In this document: in pieces, positions 58,256 to 64,000 of the stretch
Position numbering within the stretch: position 1 is the stretch's first letter
How the letters are laid out: each line of letters starts with the position of its first letter
From: Geminicoccaceae bacterium
GTDB lineage: Bacteria; Pseudomonadota; Alphaproteobacteria; Geminicoccales; Geminicoccaceae
Assembly (NCBI GenBank): GCA_025999455.1
Contig: AP024683.1
Span: 2,978,451-3,042,450, forward strand
Length of the DNA stretch: 64,000 bases
Reading direction: 5' to 3'
Position numbers and translations under genes: made by a program
The notes under the pieces: model-generated
Databases searched by the model: none
Seen by the model: only the letters and a program-made list of their open reading frames with translations
What the model was told of the DNA's origin: nothing

Positions 58256-59132
58256 CGAGAGCCGGCACGGGCGAACGCGGCCGCCGCGGCGCGGGCCGGC
58301 CGGGCAACCGCTCGACCCGGCACGCTCCTTCCGCGCCGAGTACTGCGGCGAGGATCGGGAGCTCTCGGGCGAACCAGCGGTCGAGCCCGCGCGGCGCGTT
58401 CGCGATCACCATCCCCGACGCCGTGAGCCCGCGCGCCGCCCCGTCCGGCAGCCGGCCGAGCTCGACCCGGAGCGCCCGGCCGAGCCCCGCCTCGGCGAGG
58501 GCCGCGAGGAACGCCTCGGTCCGCGCCCGCTCGAGCACCGGGTACCAGAGGAGGTAGACCGCCGAAGGCTGGCGGGCGAGCGCGCGGCCGAGGGCGGCGA
58601 CGAGGACGGTCTCCTCGCGCTCGAGCTCGTAGGCCGGGTCGATCAGGACGAGGGCCCGCCTGCCGGGCGGCGGCAGGCTGCGCGCGAGTAGTCGGAGCCC
58701 GTCCTCGCGCCGCACCTCGACCCCCTCGCAGCCGGCGTAGCGCGCCTCCAGATCGAGATCGGCATGGTCGCTCGGGTGCAGCTCGACGAGGACGAGCCGG
58801 TCGCCGGGCCGCAGCCGCGATCGGGCGAGCTCGGGCGAGCCGGGATAGCGCCGACCGGCCGGATCGAGGGCGCGGACCGCCGCGACGAGGGGTGCCGCGA
58901 GCGCCGGGGGCGGGCCCTCGGCCGACAAGAGGCGGCGGATCCCCGTCGCGGCTTCGCCGGTCTTGCGCGCCATCGGCCCGGCCAAATCGTACGCCCCGGC
59001 CCCGGCCATGAGATCGACCAGGAGGAGCGGCTCGGGCCGGGCCAGGAGGCGATCGAGGACCGCGAGCAGGACCGCGTGCTTGAGGACGTCGGCGAAGCCG
59101 CCGGCGTGGAAGGCGTGGCGGTAGGAGAGCAG
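58236..59132 (-). CDS. rlmJ: 23S rRNA A2030 N6-methyltransferase, apparent CTG start
   Basis: 298 aa if started at the CTG at 59,132, which encodes exactly the family's conserved N-terminus (M-LSYRHAFHAGGFADVLKHA). The nearest conventional start is 40 codons later and would delete this motif. There is no ATG, GTG or TTG in frame between the preceding gene's stop and this CTG. Other motifs: LLLVDLMAGAGAYDLAGPMA, YPGSPELARSRLRPGDRLVL, and the catalytic ALVLIDPAYELEREE (DPAY in place of the usual DPPY). It methylates 23S rRNA. Confidence 0.9.
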   Translation of the reverse strand: MLSYRHAFHAGGFADVLKHAVLLAVLDRLLARPEPLLLVDLMAGAGAYDLAGPMARKTGEAATGIRRLLSAEGPPPALAAPLVAAVRALDPAGRRYPGSPELARSRLRPGDRLVLVELHPSDHADLDLEARYAGCEGVEVRREDGLRLLARSLPPPGRRALVLIDPAYELEREETVLVAALGRALARQPSAVYLLWYPVLERARTEAFLAALAEAGLGRALRVELGRLPDGAARGLTASGMVIANAPRGLDRWFARELPILAAVLGAEGACRVERLPGRPAPRRPRSPVPALVSGAQR

Positions 59133-59151
59133 GGCCGTCCCGCCCGAGGGA

Positions 59152-59904
59152 TCAGCCGCGGCCGATGAACGGCATCTTGGTCGCCATGATCGTCATGAAC
59201 TGGACGTTCGTGTCGAGCGGGAAGCTCGCCATGAAGGCGACCGCGCGGCCCACGTGCTCGACCGGCATCAAGGGCTCGGGGCGGATCGAGCCGTCGGCCT
59301 GGGGCACGCCGTCCTTCATCCGCGAGGCCATCGGCGTCTCGGCGTTGCCGATGTCGATCTGGCCCACGGCGATGTCGTATTTGCGGCCGTCGAGCGAGGC
59401 GGAGCGGGTGAGCCCGGTGACACTGTGCTTGGTCGCGGTGTACGCGATCGAGTTCGGCCGCGGCGCGTAGGCCGAGATCGAGCCGTTGTTGATGATCCGT
59501 CCACCGCGCGGATCCTGCGCCTTCATGACCTTGAAGGCCTGCTGGATGCAGTAGAACATCCCGTTCAAATTGGTCTCGACGACCTTGCGCCACTCGGCGA
59601 GCGGCAGCTCCTCGAGCGGCACCCCAGGCGCCCCCACCCCGGCATTGTTGAACAAGAGATCGACCCGGCCGAATTGCCGGACGACCTCGGCGAAGAGCGC
59701 CTCGACCGAGGCCGGGTCGGTGACGTCGGTCGGCACGACGAGCGTCGTCGCCGCACCGGCGAGCTTCGCCGTCTCCTCGAGCTGGTCCTTGCGCCGACCG
59801 GCCAAGGCCACGCGCCAGCCGTCGGCCGCGAGGGCGAGGGCCGCCGCCCGCCCGACCCCACTTCCCGCCCCCGTCACGATCGCGATCCGCCACTGCCCCG
59901 CCAT
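59152..59904 (-). CDS. Short-chain dehydrogenase/reductase
   Basis: 250 aa classical SDR. Cofactor motif [20 protein letters not shown] with the basic GRRKDQ after it (NADP preference), [15 protein letters not shown], catalytic Ser in [21 protein letters not shown] with the YTATK motif, and a C-terminus [17 protein letters not shown]. Substrate unknown. It lies 19 bp upstream of rlmJ on the same strand. Confidence 0.88.
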   Translation of the reverse strand: MAGQWRIAIVTGAGSGVGRAAALALAADGWRVALAGRRKDQLEETAKLAGAATTLVVPTDVTDPASVEALFAEVVRQFGRVDLLFNNAGVGAPGVPLEELPLAEWRKVVETNLNGMFYCIQQAFKVMKAQDPRGGRIINNGSISAYAPRPNSIAYTATKHSVTGLTRSASLDGRKYDIAVGQIDIGNAETPMASRMKDGVPQADGSIRPEPLMPVEHVGRAVAFMASFPLDTNVQFMTIMATKMPFIGRG

Positions 59905-60019
59905 CGTCTCCTCCTCCGCTCGCTGCGGGGCGCACTCTAGGCGGTGGCGTGCGGGCCGCCCAGCCGGCCGCGCGCAGCCCTCTCCGGCCGCCGCTGTGGA
60001 CCCGCCGCCGGCCCTCGGC

Positions 60020-61012
60020 TCAGAGCCCTTCGAAAAGCGCGGTCGTGATGTAACGCTCGGCGAAGGAGGGCGCGATCACGACGACGAGCTTGCCCTTCAT
60101 CTGCGGCCGGCGGCCGACCTCGACCGCGGCGGCGAGGTTGGCCCCGGTCGAGATCCCACCCGGGATCCCCTCGGTGCGGGCCAAGAGCCGCGCCGTCTGA
60201 AAGGCCGTCTCGGAAGCGACCTTGACGATCTCGTCGATCTCCTTGGTGTCGAGCACCGCCGGGACGAAGCCGGCGCCGATCCCCTGGATCGGATGCGGCC
60301 CGGGCTGGCCACCCGAAAGCACGGGGCTCGCCTCGGGCTCGACCGCGACCATGTGGAGCGAGGGCTTGCGCGGGCGGATCACCTGGGCGCAGCCGGTGAG
60401 CGTGCCGCCCGTGCCGACCCCGGCCACGATGACGTCGACCTTGCCCTCGGTGTCGCGCCAGATCTCCTCGGCCGTGGTCCGCCGGTGGATCGCGGGATTG
60501 GCCGGATTGTCGAACTGCCCGGCCATCACCGCCCCCGGGATCTCGCGCAACAGCTCCTCGGCCCGCGCGATGGCACCCCGCATCCCCTTCTCGCGCGGTG
60601 TGAGCTCGATCTCCGCCCCCAAGAAGCGGAGCATCTTGCGCCGCTCGATCGACATCGATTCGGGCATGGTGAGGATCAGCCGGTAGCCGCGCGCGGCGCA
60701 CACGAAGGCCAAGGCGATCCCGGTGTTGCCGGAGGTCGGCTCGACGATCGTCCCACCCGGCTTCAAGCGGCCCTCGGCCTCCATGGCCTCGATCATCGAG
60801 ACACCGATCCGGTCTTTGACCGAGGCCAAGGGGTTGAAGAATTCGAGCTTGAGGCAGAGGTCGGCCACCACCCCCGCCTCCTCGGCGAAGCGGCGGAGCC
60901 GGACGAGCGGCGTGTTGCCGATCGTCTCCATGATGCTCTCGTAGATCCGCCCGCGCCCCGGCGGGTCGAGCCGGACCGGCTTCGGGGTGGTCGTGGTCGG
61001 CTGGTCGGCCAT
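60020..61012 (-). CDS. cysK: Cysteine synthase A (O-acetylserine sulfhydrylase)
   Basis: 330 aa from the ATG at 61,012 with GAGGAG upstream. The PLP lysine is in [20 protein letters not shown], the substrate loop is [20 protein letters not shown], and [16 protein letters not shown] binds the phosphate. C-terminal [16 protein letters not shown] completes the active site. It makes cysteine from O-acetylserine and sulphide in the cytosol. Confidence 0.94.
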   Translation of the reverse strand: MADQPTTTTPKPVRLDPPGRGRIYESIMETIGNTPLVRLRRFAEEAGVVADLCLKLEFFNPLASVKDRIGVSMIEAMEAEGRLKPGGTIVEPTSGNTGIALAFVCAARGYRLILTMPESMSIERRKMLRFLGAEIELTPREKGMRGAIARAEELLREIPGAVMAGQFDNPANPAIHRRTTAEEIWRDTEGKVDVIVAGVGTGGTLTGCAQVIRPRKPSLHMVAVEPEASPVLSGGQPGPHPIQGIGAGFVPAVLDTKEIDEIVKVASETAFQTARLLARTEGIPGGISTGANLAAAVEVGRRPQMKGKLVVVIAPSFAERYITTALFEGL

Positions 61013-61202
61013 GGTCTCCTCCTCGGCGTCCGCTCGGGAGATGGGCCGCCTCTCTACGTAACGCAAGCGTTTTTTCTTTGATTTTACATGTTGTATTCGT
61101 ATTGGGCTCGGCCGGCGTCATCCGGTGGTCGAGAACCCGTCGCGACCCTGTCGAGGTCGAGGCGCAATCGGTAGAGCTGGTCCAATTCAGGAGGCCGAGC
61201 CC
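61013..61202. promoter_or_regulatory. Divergent promoter region of cysK and the PhoD-like gene
   Basis: 190 bp between two divergent genes containing the most A/T-rich patch of this region (about 61,065-61,105, with CGTTTTTTCTTTGATTTTAC and TGTTGTATTCGTATTGG). A plus-strand TTGATT at about 61,077 followed 16 bp later by TATTGG is a weak promoter candidate. No Pho box is evident by eye. Confidence 0.3.
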
Positions 61203-62804
61203 ATGCTCCACCGTCCTCGCACCTCGCCGATCCCGGTCCGCCGTCGCTTCCTGCTCGGCGGTGCCACGGCGAGCCTCGCCCTCGCCGCGACCCCGTTGCG
61301 CGCCGTCGCCCAAGCACCCGCCGTGATCGTGAGCGAGCGCACCCGGATCAAGCTCCCCTACGGCGTGCAGGTCGGCGATCTTTCCGGCGACCGCGCGATC
61401 CTCTGGGCCAAGGCCGATCGCGAAGCGCGGATGATCGTCGAGTGGGCGACGACCGAATCGATGAAGGATCCGCGCACCGTGATCGGCCCGAACGTCGCCG
61501 AGGACACGGATTTCTGCGCCAAGCTCGACCTTTCCGGTCTGCCGGCCGGCCAAAAGATCTTCTACCGCGTGCGCTTCCTCGACCTCGCCGACTTGAAGAC
61601 CCTCTCGGAGCCCGTGACCGGCAGCTTCGCGACCCCGCCCGCCGGCCGGCGCAACGTCCGCTTCGTCTGGTCGGGCGACACGGCGGGGCAAGGCTGGGGC
61701 ATCAACCCGGACTTCGGCGGCATGCGCATCTACGAGGCGATGCGCCGGGTGGAGCCCGACTTCTTCGTCCATTCCGGCGACACGGTCTATCCGGACAACC
61801 CGATCACCGCCGAAGTGAAGCTGCCGGACGGCACGATCTGGAAGAACGTGACGATCGAAGAGAAGCAGAAGGTCGCCGAGACCTTGCGCGAATTCCGCAT
61901 GAACTACGCCTACAACCTCATGGACGAGAACGTCCGGCGGTTCAACGCGGCGGTGCCGATGCTAGCCCAGTGGGACGATCACGAGGTCACGAACAATTGG
62001 TACTGGGAGAAGCGGCTCGACGCGGACAAACGCTACAAGGAAGGGTCGGTGGCGGTGCTCGCCGCCCGGGCGATGAAGGCCTTCCACGACTACATGCCGA
62101 CCCGACGGCACCCGCTCGAGCAGGATCGGATCTACGGCTCCTTCCGCTACGGCCCCTCGCTCGAGATCTTCCGGATCGACCTGCGCTCCTATCGCGGCCC
62201 CAACACGGACGGGCTCGAGACCGTCCTCGCCCCCGAGACCCGGATCCTGGGCGAGGCACAGAAGCGTTGGCTGAAGCAGGCGCTCCTGGCCTCGGACGCG
62301 ACCTGGAAGGTGATCGCCTCCGACATGCCGATCGGACTCGTCGTCTGGGACGATTTCCGCGCGCGGCGCGGGGCGGAGGCGGTGGCGCAGGGCGAGAACG
62401 GGCCGCCCAAGGGCCGCGAGCTCGAGATCGCCGAGCTCTTGCGCTTCATCCGCGACAACCGGATCCGGAACGTCGTCTGGCTCACCGCCGACGTCCACTA
62501 CACGGCGGCCCATTATTACGATCCGAACGAGGCGGTCTTCCAGGACTTCCACCCCTTCTGGGAGTTCGTCTCGGGGCCGCTCCATGCGGGCACCTTCGGC
62601 CCGAACGAGCTCGACCGCACCTTCGGACCGAAGGTCGTCTTCCAGAAGGCACCACCCGCCGGTCAGGTGAACCTGCCGCCCTCGGCCGGCCTCCAATTCT
62701 TCGGCCAGGTCGACATCGACGGGGCGAGCGAGGTCATGACCGTCCGGCTCAAGGACCTCGACGGCAACACCCTCTTCACGAAGGAACTCCTCCCTGAGGC
62801 CTGA
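61203..62804 (+). CDS. PhoD-like alkaline phosphatase/phosphodiesterase
   Basis: 533 aa. A Tat signal (RRRFLLGGATASLALAATPL) sends the folded, metal-bearing enzyme to the periplasm. An N-terminal Fn3-like PhoD domain (GVQVGDLSGDRAILWAKADR) precedes the catalytic domain with metal-ligand motifs VWSGDTAGQG, FVHSGDTVYPDN, AQWDDHEVTNNW and WLTADVHYTAAHYY. It releases phosphate from phosphoesters. AGGAGG sits seven bases before the ATG, and a rho-independent terminator follows the stop. Confidence 0.93.
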   Translation: MLHRPRTSPIPVRRRFLLGGATASLALAATPLRAVAQAPAVIVSERTRIKLPYGVQVGDLSGDRAILWAKADREARMIVEWATTESMKDPRTVIGPNVAEDTDFCAKLDLSGLPAGQKIFYRVRFLDLADLKTLSEPVTGSFATPPAGRRNVRFVWSGDTAGQGWGINPDFGGMRIYEAMRRVEPDFFVHSGDTVYPDNPITAEVKLPDGTIWKNVTIEEKQKVAETLREFRMNYAYNLMDENVRRFNAAVPMLAQWDDHEVTNNWYWEKRLDADKRYKEGSVAVLAARAMKAFHDYMPTRRHPLEQDRIYGSFRYGPSLEIFRIDLRSYRGPNTDGLETVLAPETRILGEAQKRWLKQALLASDATWKVIASDMPIGLVVWDDFRARRGAEAVAQGENGPPKGRELEIAELLRFIRDNRIRNVVWLTADVHYTAAHYYDPNEAVFQDFHPFWEFVSGPLHAGTFGPNELDRTFGPKVVFQKAPPAGQVNLPPSAGLQFFGQVDIDGASEVMTVRLKDLDGNTLFTKELLPEA

Positions 62805-62814
62805 TCACGCATCC

Positions 62815-62842
62815 CGCCCGGGCTCCGGCCCGGGCGTTTTTT
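62815..62842 (+). terminator. Rho-independent terminator after the PhoD-like gene
   Basis: A perfect 8-bp stem CGCCCGGG/CCCGGGCG with a 6-nt loop is followed directly by six T residues, 10 bp after the stop codon. It also separates this gene from the convergent PIN gene, whose stop lies 16 bp further on. Confidence 0.85.
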
Positions 62843-62857
62843 CTAGGTCGGTCGGTG

Positions 62858-63313
62858 TCAGGGTCGATGGTCGTAGGCGGCGAGCTGGCCGTCGAGCGAC
62901 CAGATCCGAACCGGGCGCTTCGGCCAACGACGTTTCTCCCGCTCCCCGATCGCGATCATCGAGGCATCGGCGAAGCCGATGCTGGACACGAGCCGATCGG
63001 CGAGACCGTCCAGCAGCTTCTCGAGATCCTCGCGCTCGGGGAAGGGAACGAGCACCCAAGGTGCCTCGCCGCGGAGCGCCTGGCGAACGATCTCGACGAG
63101 CCTTTGGCCGCGTGCGCGCCGGAGCTGCCCGTGGTCGAGCTGCGCGATGTGATTGCCGGTCTCCACCACGGCCACGAGCGGAAGGAGGAGCTCCGTCCGC
63201 TGGTCCTTGACCAGACTTGCGAACTCGCGACGGATCTCGTCTCGACGTTCGTTCTTCCCCGGAACGTCCAGGATGTTGAGAAGGATGGACGTGTCGACGA
63301 TGACGATCGTCAC
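62858..63313 (-). CDS. PIN-domain ribonuclease-like protein
   Basis: 151 aa from the GTG at 63,313, which overlaps the ATPase stop (GTGA). The PIN-fold acidic residues are visible: VIVDTSILLNIL (first Asp), AVVETGNHIAQ (Glu), SIGFADASMIAIGE (Asp) and RIWSLDGQLAAY (last Asp). Such domains cut RNA. It is not paired with a VapB-type antitoxin but with an AAA ATPase, so it may be the effector of a two-gene defence or abortive-infection module. Function inferred from context. Confidence 0.82.
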   Translation of the reverse strand: MTIVIVDTSILLNILDVPGKNERRDEIRREFASLVKDQRTELLLPLVAVVETGNHIAQLDHGQLRRARGQRLVEIVRQALRGEAPWVLVPFPEREDLEKLLDGLADRLVSSIGFADASMIAIGEREKRRWPKRPVRIWSLDGQLAAYDHRP

Positions 63314-64000
63314 TCGCCGGCCATCTCGAAAAGCTCGTCGACCCATTTCTCCGCGTCGCGAGCCCGCTCCTCGGCGCTTCGTCGTCGTGCCTTGACGAAG
63401 CGGTCCAGAACCCCCCGGGTCACGAGCCGGCCGAGCGGGCCCTGGGCGAGCAGGCTCGCGGACCGCTCGAGATCGCGGAGCCGAGCCAGACGGCTCGCCC
63501 CGCTCTCGGGATCACGCCAGCAGAACACGGTGTCCAAGAGTGCGGCGCTCGGCAGCGCATCCATCAACGCCGGATTGTGGGTCGTCAAAAGAACCTGGAG
63601 CTTGCGTGCTTTGGCGACCGTCTCGATGTTCCGCAGCAGCTCGTCCGCGCGGCTCGGATGGACCCCGTTGTCGATTTCCTCGATGACGACGAGCGACCCT
63701 TTCGGCGCCGAGAGGAGAACCACCGCGATCGCCAGGACGCGCAACGTACCGTCGGACAGGAGCGCCGCCTCGACCGCCTGCTCGCGCCCGCCGAACGTCT
63801 CGAAGAGCTGCAGCATCACGTCCCGCGGCGGCGTGGTCGTGATGAAGTCGATCCGCGTGATGTCCTGCTCGGGAAGGCTCTTCACGAAATCGAGCAGACG
63901 TCGCCGCGTCGCTTCGTTCCGACAAAGCGTATGGGCGACTCCGGAAAGGTTGCTGCCGTCGCCCCGCAGCTCCTCGGCGCCGATCGGGCTGTAGCTGCGC
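63310..64000 (-). CDS. AAA-family (AAA_21, SMC/ABC-like) ATPase, 3' part, truncated by window edge
   Basis: The frame is open to the right edge, so the N-terminus and Walker A lie outside. Visible motifs: GDGSNLSGVAHTLCRN, typical of AAA_21/RecF-like ATPases, an ABC-signature-like ALLSDGTLRVLAIAVVLL, Walker B with catalytic Glu in GSLVVIEEIDNGVHPSRADE, and the H-loop VLLTTHNPALMDALP. This is the layout of OLD/RloA/PtuA-type defence ATPases. It is translationally coupled to the PIN gene. Confidence 0.85.
   Translation of the reverse strand, partial: RSYSPIGAEELRGDGSNLSGVAHTLCRNEATRRRLLDFVKSLPEQDITRIDFITTTPPRDVMLQLFETFGGREQAVEAALLSDGTLRVLAIAVVLLSAPKGSLVVIEEIDNGVHPSRADELLRNIETVAKARKLQVLLTTHNPALMDALPSAALLDTVFCWRDPESGASRLARLRDLERSASLLAQGPLGRLVTRGVLDRFVKARRRSAEERARDAEKWVDELFEMAGE

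Overview
The window is a roughly 70% GC chromosomal segment of a Gram-negative bacterium, most likely an alphaproteobacterium of the Rhodospirillales/Geminicoccales type. This rests on gene families and gene order: fabD-fabG-acpP-fabF-mltG-gmk, rpsF-rpsR-DUF2232-rplI, phaR, an LdtR-like MarR regulator, a TRAP transporter and a valine-degradation block. There is no rRNA, tRNA or insertion sequence that I can recognise. Many genes start with GTG or TTG and overlap the preceding stop codon by four bases.

Layout. 1-6.4 kb: the 3' part of a cation P-type ATPase overlapping a divergent MetK, then a phasin-like protein, an HMA_2 protein, DUF5132, EcsC and an MgtE-type magnesium transporter. 6.5-8.2 kb: malate synthase. 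8.3-15.4 kb: two YceI proteins, cytochrome b561, and a GTP cyclohydrolase II/RibD-reductase/PTPS-like/dehydrogenase/glycosyltransferase/methyltransferase set that looks like an uncharacterised GTP-derived pathway. 15.5-21 kb: YbaK deacylase, a TRAP transporter, a META/MliC protein and two poorly known ORFs. 21,210-31,296: a very large CRISPR array. 31.4-37.6 kb: holC-pepA (minus strand), then lptD-surA-ksgA. 37.6-42.7 kb: gmk, mltG and the fatty-acid synthesis genes. 42.8-45.8 kb: ribosomal proteins S6, S18 and L9, and PhaR. 45.9-49.5 kb: MarR regulator and valine degradation. 49.6-58.3 kb: hemB, a Doc/AbrB toxin-antitoxin pair, small genes, and a three-gene 2-oxoacid:ferredoxin oxidoreductase operon. 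58.2-64 kb: RlmJ, a short-chain dehydrogenase, CysK, a PhoD-like phosphatase, and a PIN-nuclease/AAA-ATPase pair running off the right edge.

The outstanding element is the CRISPR array: 142 repeat units of 37 bp and 141 spacers, with no cas gene within 21 kb on the left or 32.7 kb on the right. Repeat features (a 3' ATTAAGAC handle, and a decayed terminal repeat at the left end) indicate transcription on the minus strand, with the leader beside holC. Read on the plus strand, many spacers look like the sense strand of genes. Several contain a Shine-Dalgarno run plus ATG or GTG, and related spacers differ at synonymous codon positions. The crRNAs would therefore be antisense to phage mRNAs and often cover ribosome-binding sites. 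That fits an RNA-targeting (type III-like) system, possibly with RNA-derived spacers, whose effector genes must lie elsewhere in the genome.
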